A stretch of 64,000 nt of DNA from Melghirimyces algeriensis (GCF_900182565.1 NZ_FXTI01000010.1:1-64000), one strand, 5' to 3'; shown: positions 1 through 8,962, counted from the first letter of the stretch. The notes: generated from the sequence alone by a model not told the origin. Program-made: numbers and translations.

Positions 1-92
<92 letters not shown>

Positions 93-97
93 AATTC

Positions 98-126
98 AAC
101 AGCCACCCATTCCGGGTGGCTGTTTT
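98..126 (+). terminator. rrn operon terminator
   Basis: An 11-bp perfect stem (AACAGCCACCC / GGGTGGCTGTT) with a 5-nt loop is followed by a short T run, directly after 5S. Confidence 0.9.
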
Positions 127-289
127 GCGTTGTTTAAGGTTGCACAATGCTTTGAGCGACACTTAAGTTATGATTAATCATCGTGCTCATTACATATGTC
201 CATTCTCCCTTTACTTGGTTTTTGAAACCACAGCGGTTGGGTATAAAATGGGAACCTGGATGATCTTCTCAGGCATTTGAGCCACTTTT

Positions 290-640
290 ATATCTTTGTG
301 AGCGAGAAACCCCCTGTCTTTAGATATGGGGATGATCGAGAGCGTCAGACGAGGGAGGGGTGCTTATTACCCCTGTCGAATTGACTATTTTTGGTAAAAT
401 CACATTAGCTCGTTGAAAACTGAAGATATAGGGTTGCTACAGGAAATCGGTCTGTCGTGTAAAATCTTCAACCATCCGGCTCTTCGAAGTTGCAAAAACC
501 AAGCTAAAGTAGGAGAGCATAGCAGAGCATTCTTTGTTTACACCTGGGGCCCACGGGTAGAGCCTGCTAAGATAACGGGTCGTTGGACTGGTGTTCGCAG
601 GAATCCCCTGCGTTTAGGCATGGGGAGTGGTCAAATGTGC
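290..640 (+). mobile_element. IS200/IS605-type right-end / omega-RNA-like remnants
   Basis: No coding gene is credible here. Two hairpins have the 'CCCC..TTTAG..GGGG' form typical of IS200/IS605 tnpB right ends: 310-331 (followed by GATGATCGAGAGCGTCAGAC) and 605-625 (followed by AGTGGTCAA). The second lies at the end of a ~220-nt structured tract that starts TTGAAAACTGAAGATATAGGG. A similar start (TTGAAAACCGAATCGTATGGGG) opens the minus-strand element at 14081-14281. No tnpA or tnpB remains. The assignment rests on hairpin form and this resemblance, not on a database match. Confidence 0.42.
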
Positions 641-743
641 TTCGTTAAAGTCCCACTTCTGATACATCTGCTCATGATTTGGGGATTCTTTAACATACCC
701 CTGTGCAAGAAGTCTCCCGCTTCTCGGTGAGATGAATGGCGCG

Positions 744-785
744 TCAGACTTGCGAGAGGGGTGTTTACCTTTCTCACAAGTCTGA
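744..785 (+). repeat. Hairpin with CTTGCGAGAGGGG motif
   Basis: An inverted repeat (TCAGACTTGCGAGA / TCTCACAAGTCTGA) with 14-nt arms and one mismatch. The left arm plus loop start (ACTTGCGAGAGGGG) recurs at 14326-14339 near the other omega-RNA-like element. It may be another transposon end. Confidence 0.5.
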
Positions 786-1258
786 TCATTGTTTGGAAGG
801 GGTGTTGCCTTCATTCACCTGATCTTGTATGAGGTGATGATCCGACCTCCCATCGAGTATGGAAGGCAAACCCTTCGATGCGTGAGAGTTTTTTGATGGT
901 AAGAAACTCCGGCTTCTTAGTGTTAGCAAAAGTGGGAGATAAGTATGTTAAACAATTACCTGAGGATAGGTGATCAGGTGGATGAATTTGAAATCGGTTT
1001 CCTCGAACAACCTGTGCACCATCCAATGCTGCTTGATCACGCTCAGTAATTAAAAATTGAGAGATCCAGTATGGAATGATGGTGTCTTCTTGTTGAGATG
1101 ACTCCTCCAGAGTCATGCCGTAACGGGGACCCCCTCATCCAACTCCATCAAAATATAGACGAATAAAGACTAAAATCGGTGACGATATACCCTAATAGGT
1201 ATATTACCCCTTGATATTCCCATGGACAACCCTGCATTATAAAAGATAAAAAAAGATC
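786..1258. other. Non-coding stretch, nothing recognised
   Basis: Only a short open frame on the minus strand (811-1116) is present. It has no convincing ribosome site or family resemblance. The stretch may be decayed sequence between the rRNA operon and the tRNA cluster. Confidence 0.5.
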
Positions 1259-1287
1259 TTGACATAATCGTTTAGCCATCATATAAT
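1259..1287 (+). promoter_or_regulatory. SigA promoter of tRNA-Ser
   Basis: TTGACA (1259-1264), 17-nt spacer, TATAAT (1282-1287): consensus-perfect, about 40 nt upstream of the mature tRNA. Confidence 0.9.
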
Positions 1288-1327
1288 AATGATTGTCCGC
1301 TTCAAGAGAAGCATCATAATTTAACGC

Positions 1328-1421
<94 letters not shown>

Positions 1422-1434
1422 ATCAATAAAATCA

Positions 1435-1463
1435 TTGACAATAGCATGGTTTTATGATATGAT
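1435..1463 (+). promoter_or_regulatory. SigA promoter of the Phe-Thr-Trp tRNA genes
   Basis: TTGACA (1435-1440), 17 nt, TATGAT (1458-1463), 12 nt before tRNA-Phe. Confidence 0.85.
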
Positions 1464-1475
1464 GGTATATGCTTT

Positions 1476-1551
<76 letters not shown>

Positions 1552-1560
1552 TTCCTTCTT

Positions 1561-1636
1561 GCCGGTGTAGCTCAACTGGTAGAGCGGCTGACTTGTAATC
1601 AGTAGGTTGGGGGTTCAAGTCCTCTCGCCGGCACCA
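1561..1636 (+). tRNA. tRNA-Thr (TGT)
   Basis: Acceptor GCCGGTG paired to the 3' strand before ACCA. Anticodon TGT at 1594-1596. CCA encoded. It is 9 nt after tRNA-Phe. Confidence 0.96.
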
Positions 1637-1646
1637 TAGAGGTTAT

Positions 1647-1720
1647 AGGGGCGTAGTTCAATGGCAGAACAGAGGTCTCCAAAACCTCAAATGCGGGTTC
1701 GATTCCTGCCGCCCCTGCCA
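1647..1720 (+). tRNA. tRNA-Trp (CCA)
   Basis: Acceptor AGGGGCG/CGCCCCT, anticodon CCA at 1679-1681, encoded CCA end. Its 3' half overlaps, in antisense, the end of the yugN reading frame. Confidence 0.96.
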
Positions 1721-2133
1721 CTTTTGTTGAAACGGTGTTCCAGCTGAGACAGTTCAGCCTGCGCCCGTTTCACCCATTTCAATTCTACATCAGCATCTTT
1801 GTTGGCGGGTTCAGCAAACTGGTCAAAGGTAGCGGATACCAAACCTGCGTTGGCGTAATCATCCATACCGGTTTGATATTCATGCTTCAGTACAAAAGGT
1901 TTACCAATTCGTAGCCTTGCTGATCGGTCACCGATACTTCCTTCCATGGCGGTAACCGGGATTCGGAGATAGGCTCGATGTTCTTTGTTTTCTTCCCAAT
2001 CCAGTGCTTTGTCATAATAGCCATGATCATATTCATAACCGCCTCCGAGGAAGAAGCCTTCTTGGTTAAACAGATGTTCCAGATCCATAAATTTTCCTTC
2101 TAGGTCTTCCAATTGTGAATCTAATTGGATCAT
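1687..2133 (-). CDS. yugN: YugN-like family protein
   Basis: A 148-aa protein resembling the small YugN family of Bacilli, whose function is unknown. It has the GGGYEYDHGYYD segment near residue 30 and a Lys/Glu-rich tail. I chose the ATG at 2131-2133 because a GGGAG site lies ~10 nt upstream; an upstream in-frame ATG lacks one. The gene sits inside the tRNA cluster on the opposite strand. Its stop (1687-1689) falls inside tRNA-Trp. The last ~13 residues are simply the antisense of the spacer and tRNA, so the original stop seems to have been lost. Confidence 0.8.
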   Translation of the reverse strand: MIQLDSQLEDLEGKFMDLEHLFNQEGFFLGGGYEYDHGYYDKALDWEENKEHRAYLRIPVTAMEGSIGDRSARLRIGKPFVLKHEYQTGMDDYANAGLVSATFDQFAEPANKDADVELKWVKRAQAELSQLEHRFNKSGRGGRNRTRI

Positions 2134-2199
2134 TGAGGAACACTCCCTTCTGCTGATGTATATATTGTTTGTTTTTGATATTTGTTTCATTCATCCTAT

Positions 2200-2273
2200 G
2201 GCGGCATAGCCAAGTGGTAAGGCAGAGGACTGCAAATCCTTTATCCCCGGTTCGAATCCGGGTGCCGCCTCCA
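2200..2273 (+). tRNA. tRNA-Cys (GCA)
   Basis: Acceptor GGCGGCA/TGCCGCC, anticodon GCA at 2232-2234, encoded CCA. Confidence 0.96.
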
Positions 2274-2291
2274 AACACCCTTTTTGATTTT

Positions 2292-2379
2292 GCGGACGTG
2301 GCGGAATCGGCAGACGCGCTAGATTCAGGATCTAGTGGTCATTGTGACCGTGGAGGTTCAAGTCCTCTCGTCCGCACCA
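2292..2379 (+). tRNA. tRNA-Leu (CAG), copy 1
   Basis: An 88-nt class II tRNA with acceptor GCGGACG/CGTCCGC, anticodon CAG at 2326-2328, and an encoded CCA. It is nearly identical to the copy at 2606-2693, with one C/T difference in the variable arm. Confidence 0.96.
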
Positions 2380-2384
2380 GATAT

Positions 2385-2461
<77 letters not shown>

Positions 2462-2466
2462 GATAT

Positions 2467-2540
2467 GCGGAAGTAGCTCAGGGGTAGAGCGCCATCTTAC
2501 CCAGATGGAAGCGTGGGTTCGAGTCCTTCCTTCCGCTCCA
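2467..2540 (+). tRNA. tRNA-Gly with ACC anticodon
   Basis: A 74-nt cloverleaf: acceptor GCGGAAG/CTTCCGC, discriminator T, CCA encoded. The anticodon stem CCATC/GATGG closes the loop TTACCCA, so positions 34-36 read ACC (2499-2501), cognate to GGU. Bacteria normally use GCC or TCC for Gly. The T stem also looks weak (GTGGG against CCTTC, with a T-T mismatch and a G-T pair). It may be a derived or decaying tRNA-Gly; expression is plausible because it is embedded in the cluster. Confidence 0.85.
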
Positions 2541-2563
2541 GTTTTCCTTAACAGGAATAGATC

Positions 2564-2592
2564 TTGACTTACTGTTTGATAATATGTATAAT
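2564..2592 (+). promoter_or_regulatory. Internal SigA promoter for the second Leu-Arg tRNA pair
   Basis: TTGACT (2564-2569), 17 nt, TATAAT (2587-2592), 13 nt before the second tRNA-Leu. No terminator is seen after tRNA-Gly, so read-through is also possible. Confidence 0.85.
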
Positions 2593-2605
2593 GATATCTG
2601 ATTCT

Positions 2606-2693
2606 GCGGACGTGGCGGAATCGGCAGACGCGCTAGATTCAGGATCTAGTGGTCATTGTGACTGTGGAGGTTCAAGTCCTCTCGTCCGCACCA
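2606..2693 (+). tRNA. tRNA-Leu (CAG), copy 2
   Basis: Same structure as copy 1, with anticodon CAG and an encoded CCA. Confidence 0.96.
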
Positions 2694-2699
2694 AAATAT

Positions 2700-2776
<77 letters not shown>

Positions 2777-2779
2777 AAA

Positions 2780-2806
2780 AACACCAGCCAATGCTGGTGT
2801 TTTTTA
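2780..2806. terminator. Bidirectional intrinsic terminator
   Basis: AACACCAGC / GCTGGTGTT stem with a CAAT loop. There is a T run on the plus side (end of the tRNA operon) and an A/T-rich side toward the minus-strand gene ending at 2804. Confidence 0.88.
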
Positions 2807-4258
2807 ATTCTCCTTTTTCAGGACGGCCCAGATATTTGGATCTTCTGCTCCCAGATACCAATGGGCAATCCCTCCTAAATCGGGATATTGTTTCATTAAG
2901 AATCGAATTTTTTGACGATAACTGAAAGCATCCTGATAATAGGCGGTTCGAGCCCGTTCTCCTCGTTGATAACGAAACCAAGCTTCTCCATTCTTGTCTC
3001 GATGAACTCGTACTTCGCGTTGTTGAATCAGCGTTTGAGCTTCTTCGTAGGTTAATGGGGCCAATTGATTCACATCCGACCAGAGATAACCATGAGTTGG
3101 GATGCTGAGATAGATCTTCTCAGGCGAAATTTCTTTTTGTGCATAGGTCAATATTTTTTCCAGCCATGAAAGTGGGGCAGAGGGACCCGGCTTCTCCCAG
3201 CTGTAGTGATAGGCCATAATTTTAACAGTATCTGCTGCCTGTCCGAGCCGTGCCCAGTTCTGCGCATCTTGAAGAGGAGCCTCACCGGACGAGGAGGTTT
3301 TGGGATAAACAGCTACACTTAACCACCGGTTCTTTTGGTGCAATTTTTTGGATAACGTTTTCATCCAATCGGTGAATCGTTCCTGATCTTTTTGAAGAAC
3401 AGGCTGAAACTGTATTTCCACGCCATGATATCCCTGTTCTTCTGTTAACTTTAATATTTCGTTTGTCAATAGCCTTCGTTTTTCAGGTGCTGTTAAAACA
3501 TCATGCAGTAACGATGGGGAGTATTGGCTTCCGATTACAGGAATGATCCGCATATTATATTTGGTTACAATGGATCGTACTCGTTGTTTCGCTTTTTTTG
3601 AAACGGGGCGAACTTCCAACTTTCCGTCTGGTTGCAGATCATACCAGGGAAAGTTGACTTCATCCATCTGCTCCCCTTCTTTATTTAATTGATGTATCGC
3701 CGTTTGCATTTCCCAGTAGGGAAGACGGACAGAAACCTGCATTTCCCGACGGTGTGGGGAATCGTTAGGGCGTAGAGAGGGAGGCTCAAGCTGGATATCC
3801 GATTGGGAAGGGTACTCTCTGTTTCTGTTTTTTGATGGCTTATGGGTCAGATCTGGGTTTCTCCAGTTGTTGTGAAGAATGGTTCGACTGGGGACGGTTG
3901 ATGGTTCCCATGTGGGAGTCTGTTTATTTTTCTTTTTACGATTAGGGGTTTTATCAGATTGAGCGGGAGGATCATGGAAGTCCCACCAATCGGGTGGAGT
4001 ATTGTCCTCTTCCTGTGGTTCCTGCTCTTCAGTAGCCATATACTCTTTACCTTGCTTTGTTGAACTGGATGACTGATTTGTGGAGTGGTCAAACAGAAAT
4101 CCAATCATCCATCCACATAGGAAGGTAACCAGGGCTAGAAACAGGATGGAGGCAACCTTTCGCAGTATCTGAAGGGGACGTTTTTTTCTTGAACGTGTCC
4201 TGTGTTTCGCTTGTTTTGGCTGCTCCTCCTTTGGCTGAAGATCATATTGATTGCGCAA
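2804..4258 (-). CDS. Membrane-anchored GH18-like protein, catalytic acids missing
   Basis: A 484-aa protein. Residues ~31-57 form one membrane anchor after a basic cytoplasmic N-terminus. A Ser/Pro/Glu-rich linker runs to ~170, followed by a domain with the layout of GH18 spore-cortex/chitinase-like proteins of the YaaH/SleL type (KIMAYHYSW, GGIAHWYLG near the end). In GH18 the DxxDxDxE strand supplies the acid; here residues 278-285 read HGVEIQFQ, with Gln at both the Asp and Glu positions. It is therefore probably a binding or structural protein rather than an active hydrolase. It is transcribed alone, ending in the shared terminator. Confidence 0.75.
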   Translation of the reverse strand: MRNQYDLQPKEEQPKQAKHRTRSRKKRPLQILRKVASILFLALVTFLCGWMIGFLFDHSTNQSSSSTKQGKEYMATEEQEPQEEDNTPPDWWDFHDPPAQSDKTPNRKKKNKQTPTWEPSTVPSRTILHNNWRNPDLTHKPSKNRNREYPSQSDIQLEPPSLRPNDSPHRREMQVSVRLPYWEMQTAIHQLNKEGEQMDEVNFPWYDLQPDGKLEVRPVSKKAKQRVRSIVTKYNMRIIPVIGSQYSPSLLHDVLTAPEKRRLLTNEILKLTEEQGYHGVEIQFQPVLQKDQERFTDWMKTLSKKLHQKNRWLSVAVYPKTSSSGEAPLQDAQNWARLGQAADTVKIMAYHYSWEKPGPSAPLSWLEKILTYAQKEISPEKIYLSIPTHGYLWSDVNQLAPLTYEEAQTLIQQREVRVHRDKNGEAWFRYQRGERARTAYYQDAFSYRQKIRFLMKQYPDLGGIAHWYLGAEDPNIWAVLKKEN

Positions 4259-4382
4259 ATTGAAACCTCCTTTCCAAACCTATTTTATTCCAAATATCTA
4301 AATATTACCATATATTGTGACAAATTTTGATATAAAAGAAAGGACCCCAATGGATAGGGGTCATTTGTCTTGATCTTTATGA

Positions 4383-6290
4383 TCAGGAAACCATTGCTCG
4401 TTTTAGATTCCGGATATAACGGGCACGCACCACCAAGAAATACACCAGTTGCAGAATGAAAAACGGAATGATGGTCCAAAAGGTGATTTTTAGCACGGAT
4501 GCAGAGAAAACATTGAATAAACAGGGCAAAGCCATGCTGGTATGGATGACCGCTACCAAGAAAGGGAGAAAGAATAGCAGGGCTATCTGTATCGTGACAC
4601 TCCGCTTCATCTCCCTTTCGGTCAGGCCGATTCGGGAAATGGCACGATAATGCTGTTGATCCCGTTCCTGATCGGCAAACAGTCGAAAGTAGAGAAAACT
4701 GCCAGCACAGATAAAGAAGATAACGGCGATAAATAAACCGACAAACAGAGTAGCGCTTAATCCCTGTTTCATTTCTACATAGAAGGCTGCACCAACATTA
4801 AAGATGGAACCCATCGGCATATCCAGCTTATTTTCCAGCACGGTTCCCATTTTCACAGCTACAGGGTCGGGAAAATTACGTTTCCATTCCGGAATAAAGT
4901 AGCCGATGTGGAGTGTGGGTTTTTCCTTTATCGTCTGTTGCAGTTTGCCATAGGTGGTATCGGATACGACCAAGGGTAATGAATAGCTGGACAGTACCGA
5001 AGGGACGTTTTTCTTTTGAATGGACAAAGATGTTCCATTGACTTGGATTGTTTTGGGTTGATCCTCTTCTCGTGTAAGAAGTCCATTGCTTGGAACCACC
5101 CAGACCGCTTCATCCTTCTTAAGGGTGGGAAGTGGTTTGATTTTCAAAACCTTGGCTGCCTGGTTGTAATCCGAGCGTTTGATTAATTGATACACTTGCT
5201 TTTTGTTGTAGAAAACAAGCTCCTTTATTGCAACTTTTTGGTAGGAGACATCCGCCTTTTGTAATTCGTTTTCAATGAGAGAAATCTGAGTCTTTATCTC
5301 TTTGTCCTCTTGGTCCGGAAAGGGAAAATAATCAACCTGATAGGGACTCTGGTTTTTCATCTCATCCAACATCTGCATGTACCCTAGTAAAACTCCGGTT
5401 GCTGAAAATGCAACAGTGGAAACAATGGTTACGAGGAAGAACATGCGGGCATTATCTTTCATCCGGTAAGTTAGATCAGACAACCACAGGATGCGGGTAC
5501 CCGACCAATAAAGAGAACGACGTTTTCGCAGAAAGCGAATGATGATTACGCTGAGTTGGGTAAACAAAAAGTACGTACCGATGGTGACTAGTCCGGCGAC
5601 AGGAAAGAGATATCCTTTGATTAATGATGGATGGTCCCATATATAAACCGTCAGATAATAACCGGCGGTAAGGCTTCCTCCACCCAGCAACGCCAGCCAT
5701 AGATTTGCCTTTGGTTCTTTTCTTGGTTTTTGGTTTCCTTTCAACAGTTCAATTATTCGGTTGGAACGGATCAATAACAACGTTAGCAGGGAGATCATGA
5801 GAAACAAAGCAAAGAATGAACCAATCGTTAGTACCAAGGCTTTGGCTGGGAAGTAAAAAGGCAGGGTCTCAATATCCAATATATTGGCACCGACCATCAG
5901 GAACGCCTTGGCAAACAAAAGACCCGCTCCAATACCCCCAATGATGGAAATGCTTCCGATGAAGAGATTTTCCAATAAGATCAATCGATTTAGTTGGCCA
6001 CGAGACATTCCATGTATGCTCAAGATCCCAAACTCTTTGTTTCGTACTTTGAGAAAGGCATTAACCGAGTAGATGAGAAAGAAAAACGAGAAACCAAAAA
6101 TGATATACTCGGCCGCTTTCATACCTTGGACAACCGTCTTGCCCAATTCTCCTTGAGTCATCTCCGGGTGAAAAATAAACACCGCATAAATAAAGAAAAT
6201 CATGACGGCAAAGGAACTGCTCAAGATGTAGGCCAAGTAGTTGCGAAAGTTGCGCCGGACGTTGTTAAATGCCAGCTGACGAAAGGTCAT
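4383..6290 (-). CDS. BceB-like ABC transporter permease (FtsX fold)
   Basis: A 635-aa permease of the peptide-antibiotic-sensing BceAB type. It has about ten membrane helices with FtsX-like pairs and a ~200-residue extracellular loop between the middle helices, where such transporters recognise the antibiotic complex. I chose the ATG at 6288-6290 because GGGAGG lies 8 nt upstream; the ATG two codons earlier is too close to that site. Its start overlaps the 3' end of the ATPase gene by 26 nt. With the ATPase, kinase and regulator upstream it makes one Bce-type module (cell-envelope antibiotic defence). Confidence 0.88.
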   Translation of the reverse strand: MTFRQLAFNNVRRNFRNYLAYILSSSFAVMIFFIYAVFIFHPEMTQGELGKTVVQGMKAAEYIIFGFSFFFLIYSVNAFLKVRNKEFGILSIHGMSRGQLNRLILLENLFIGSISIIGGIGAGLLFAKAFLMVGANILDIETLPFYFPAKALVLTIGSFFALFLMISLLTLLLIRSNRIIELLKGNQKPRKEPKANLWLALLGGGSLTAGYYLTVYIWDHPSLIKGYLFPVAGLVTIGTYFLFTQLSVIIIRFLRKRRSLYWSGTRILWLSDLTYRMKDNARMFFLVTIVSTVAFSATGVLLGYMQMLDEMKNQSPYQVDYFPFPDQEDKEIKTQISLIENELQKADVSYQKVAIKELVFYNKKQVYQLIKRSDYNQAAKVLKIKPLPTLKKDEAVWVVPSNGLLTREEDQPKTIQVNGTSLSIQKKNVPSVLSSYSLPLVVSDTTYGKLQQTIKEKPTLHIGYFIPEWKRNFPDPVAVKMGTVLENKLDMPMGSIFNVGAAFYVEMKQGLSATLFVGLFIAVIFFICAGSFLYFRLFADQERDQQHYRAISRIGLTEREMKRSVTIQIALLFFLPFLVAVIHTSMALPCLFNVFSASVLKITFWTIIPFFILQLVYFLVVRARYIRNLKRAMVS

Positions 6291-7029
6291 GGTCATTTCC
6301 TCCCAACAGCGACAGCACGTCAACGATTTGCTGGAAGAACGTCTGCCGGTTTTCCCCCCGATGGATTTCATTGTAGAGTTGCCCGTCTTTAATAAAGAGC
6401 ACACGGTGACAATAGCTGGCCGCCTGGGGATCATGGGTGACCATCATCATGGTTGTCCCATCTTTTGTATTAATGGTTTCCATTGTCTCCATGACATCGC
6501 GGGAGGATTTGGAGTCCAGGTTTCCGGTAGGCTCGTCAGCCAGCAACAGAGAAGGTTGATGAATGATTGCCCGTGCGATGGCAGCTCGCTGCATTTGGCC
6601 ACCGGAGACTTCATAGGTGCGTTTGTCAAGAATTTTGACGATGTCCAGCTTCTTGGCTACATGCATGACTTTCTGCTCCATCTCACCCAGTGGTTTTTTG
6701 TCCAGGGTTAATGGAAGGACAATGTTTTCTTTGATGGTCAACGTGTTCAACAGGTTAAAGTCCTGAAAGACAAATCCCAGGTGTCGTCTGCGAAACAGAG
6801 CCAATTTTGACCGTTTTAGATGATGCGGGTTTTCTCCATTTAAAAGAACCTCTCCGGATGTGGGCGTATCAATGGTGGCCACCAGATTTAACAGGGTGGT
6901 TTTTCCGCTTCCGGAGGGTCCCATAATTCCGACAAACTCACCAGTGCGAATGCTTAAATCGATGTCGGTCAAGGCCTGGTACGGAACTTTGCCCCCATAG
7001 GTTTTACTCAGTTTGGATACCGTTAACAT
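6265..7029 (-). CDS. BceA-like ABC transporter ATPase
   Basis: A 254-aa ATPase with Walker A GPSGSGKTT (~39-47), signature SGGQMQR (~141), Walker B LLLADEPTG (~160), and the D- and H-loops. The family usually partners an FtsX permease, as here. The C-terminal ~15 residues are encoded by DNA overlapping the permease start, implying translational coupling. A 92-nt gap with an inverted repeat separates it from the kinase gene. Confidence 0.92.
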   Translation of the reverse strand: MLTVSKLSKTYGGKVPYQALTDIDLSIRTGEFVGIMGPSGSGKTTLLNLVATIDTPTSGEVLLNGENPHHLKRSKLALFRRRHLGFVFQDFNLLNTLTIKENIVLPLTLDKKPLGEMEQKVMHVAKKLDIVKILDKRTYEVSGGQMQRAAIARAIIHQPSLLLADEPTGNLDSKSSRDVMETMETINTKDGTTMMMVTHDPQAASYCHRVLFIKDGQLYNEIHRGENRQTFFQQIVDVLSLLGGNDHDLSSAGI

Positions 7030-7116
7030 GTCCTTTTTCCTCCTTGTGTTTTATTACGCTTTCTGATCTCCATTGTAGGGGCGAACGATGGGTGAAACCA
7101 TCGAAGTTCCTTACTT

Positions 7117-7140
7117 CAACCTTAATTTTGTGTAAGGTTG
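7117..7140. promoter_or_regulatory. Inverted repeat between kinase and ABC genes
   Basis: CAACCTTA-N8-TAAGGTTG is a perfect 8-bp arm pair covering the end of the kinase gene. Bce-type regulators usually bind inverted repeats upstream of their transporter genes, so this may be the site. There is no T run, so a terminator is less likely. Confidence 0.45.
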
Positions 7141-8123
7141 GTACGGGCACTGATAAAAACAATCCGCACTGATGTTCCTAGACCGGGCTTGGAATCCAGT
7201 TCCACTCCGTGATTGAGCCGATTACAGACCTCCCGGACCAAATAAAGTCCCATTCCGGTCGATTCTCGGTATTGCCGACCGTGTTCTCCTGTATAATAGG
7301 GATCAAATACCCGCCGTTGATCTGCTTCGGGAATTCCGATTCCCTGATCTGTGATCTCCAATACCGCATGTGAGCCACGCATATAGGATTTTATGGTTAC
7401 GTTCTTTCCCGAACCGGCAGAGTATTTGACAGCATTACTGATCAGTTGTTTGAGAACAAAAGCCAACCACTTGGCATCCGTTTCAACTCTCAGTTCTTTA
7501 TCTACAGCCAATTTGGGATAGACACGGTTTTGGATGAACAGTCGTTTTTCCTCCTGGATGACATCATGGACCAATTCCCGCAGATGAATGGTTTCCACAC
7601 GAAAATCCCGTTCAAATACATCCAATCGAGCCGTGTATAACACCATATCCAATCCCCGTTGAATTCGGTCGGCTTCTTCCCGCAGACTGGATGCCCACTC
7701 ACTTTCTTCATTTTGCAATGTAAGGTGAATCACAGATAAAGGGGTTTTCATCTGATGTACCCATTGCGTAATAAAGGTAACATGATCCCGCTGTTTTCGT
7801 TCATATGTATGAATCGTTTCTTGATATAAGCGGTATTGGCGTTCCAACAGATCATCCAATGCCGTGCCTAGGGGTGTGGAATCCCCCTGGCGCAGTGTTT
7901 CATCCAGGGCGGTGGGCATATGGGATAATCGATGATAAAAATCATGATGAGATAGATAGCGTACTGCCATGTACGCTCCAAGAAAGGCCAGGCTCAGCAG
8001 CAGAATGTACAGGAGGTCTGTTAGAGATTGAAGTCCAGCGAATCGAAGGACGATGCCCACAGTAGCCAACTGAGCGAGAGAAAATCCGATCAACGGGATC
8101 TGATCGCGCAGAAAGAGTTTCAT
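7122..8123 (-). CDS. BceS-like intramembrane-sensing histidine kinase
   Basis: A 333-aa kinase with two N-terminal membrane helices (~10-30 and ~36-56) joined by almost no extracellular loop, the hallmark of kinases that sense through a BceAB transporter. H-box WVHQMKTPLSV (His ~127), N-box LISNAVKYS, and G-boxes DQGIGIP and GTSVRI are all present. It overlaps the response-regulator gene by 4 nt (ATGA). Confidence 0.92.
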   Translation of the reverse strand: MKLFLRDQIPLIGFSLAQLATVGIVLRFAGLQSLTDLLYILLLSLAFLGAYMAVRYLSHHDFYHRLSHMPTALDETLRQGDSTPLGTALDDLLERQYRLYQETIHTYERKQRDHVTFITQWVHQMKTPLSVIHLTLQNEESEWASSLREEADRIQRGLDMVLYTARLDVFERDFRVETIHLRELVHDVIQEEKRLFIQNRVYPKLAVDKELRVETDAKWLAFVLKQLISNAVKYSAGSGKNVTIKSYMRGSHAVLEITDQGIGIPEADQRRVFDPYYTGEHGRQYRESTGMGLYLVREVCNRLNHGVELDSKPGLGTSVRIVFISARTNLTQN

Positions 8124-8818
8124 TCTTCCTCCTCCTCCAAACGGAGGCGGTAACCGGCCCCTCTCACAGTCTCCAAAACCCCGTTCAGCCCCAGTTCGTT
8201 CAGTTTTTTTCGAACGCGTGCCACATATACATTTAACGTGTTATCATCCACAAAATCCTGATCGTCCCACAGTTTCTCCAACAGTTGACCGCGGTTGACG
8301 ACCCGCATGGGTCGCTTTAGTAAGGCTTCCATCAACAATGCTTCTTTTTTGGTCAGATCCACCGACTGGTCGTGCCTTACTAATTCCATTCGCTCCGGAT
8401 ACAGGGTAAGATCTTGATAAGTGAGTATCCGTTCCTCCATTTTGGGTGCATAGGAACCATAGGCTCGTCGCAGTTGGCTTCGAATTTTGGCGATGACAAT
8501 ATCTGCATCAAAGGGTTTGGGAATATAATCGTCGGCTCCGTTTTCCAAAGCCATCACCTGATCCATTTTGCTCCCGCGAGCAGAAATAAACAGAATCGGG
8601 CAATGGGAGATCAAACGAATCTGTCGACACCAATAGAATCCATCAAACTTTGGCAAATTGACATCCAACAGAACCAGGTCAGGATGCCATCGTTTGAAAT
8701 CCTCCAGTACTTGGCTAAAATCTTCTGTCCGTGCGGTTTGATATCCATATTTTGCAATATACTGTTCCAGCAGCATAGCGATTTTTGGGTCATCTTCCAC
8801 AATCATGATCTGATGCAT
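8120..8818 (-). CDS. BceR-like OmpR-family response regulator
   Basis: A 232-aa protein. The receiver domain has acidic DD (~9-10), phospho-acceptor Asp in LLDVNLP (~52) and Lys in PKPF (~102). A winged-helix C-terminal domain ends YVARVRKKL..VRGAGYRL. It is the first gene of the regulator-kinase-ATPase-permease unit and probably activates the transporter genes on signal from the kinase. Confidence 0.93.
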   Translation of the reverse strand: MHQIMIVEDDPKIAMLLEQYIAKYGYQTARTEDFSQVLEDFKRWHPDLVLLDVNLPKFDGFYWCRQIRLISHCPILFISARGSKMDQVMALENGADDYIPKPFDADIVIAKIRSQLRRAYGSYAPKMEERILTYQDLTLYPERMELVRHDQSVDLTKKEALLMEALLKRPMRVVNRGQLLEKLWDDQDFVDDNTLNVYVARVRKKLNELGLNGVLETVRGAGYRLRLEEEEE

Positions 8819-8907
8819 GCTAATCCTCCTTTCCGTTGCAGTGGTTCCTTTAACCTCATTATAACTTTTCCAATGATTCTCACCGAAATCGATTCGTTCT
8901 GCTTATA

Positions 8908-8942
8908 AAGAAAAATCCTTAACGTCTGTGACGTTAAGGATT
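8908..8942 (-). terminator. Intrinsic terminator of mnmA
   Basis: AATCCTTAACGTC / GACGTTAAGGATT stem with a 3-nt loop. On the minus strand it is followed by a T-rich run. Confidence 0.88.
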
Positions 8943-8962
8943 GAATCAGTTGGAAACGATAA

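Noticed and set aside
413..730. 105-aa open frame near the left end
   Set aside because: It covers the hairpins of the IS605-like tract, has no ribosome site, and its product looks random.
811..1116. 101-aa minus-strand open frame
   Set aside because: No start signal and no recognisable domain.
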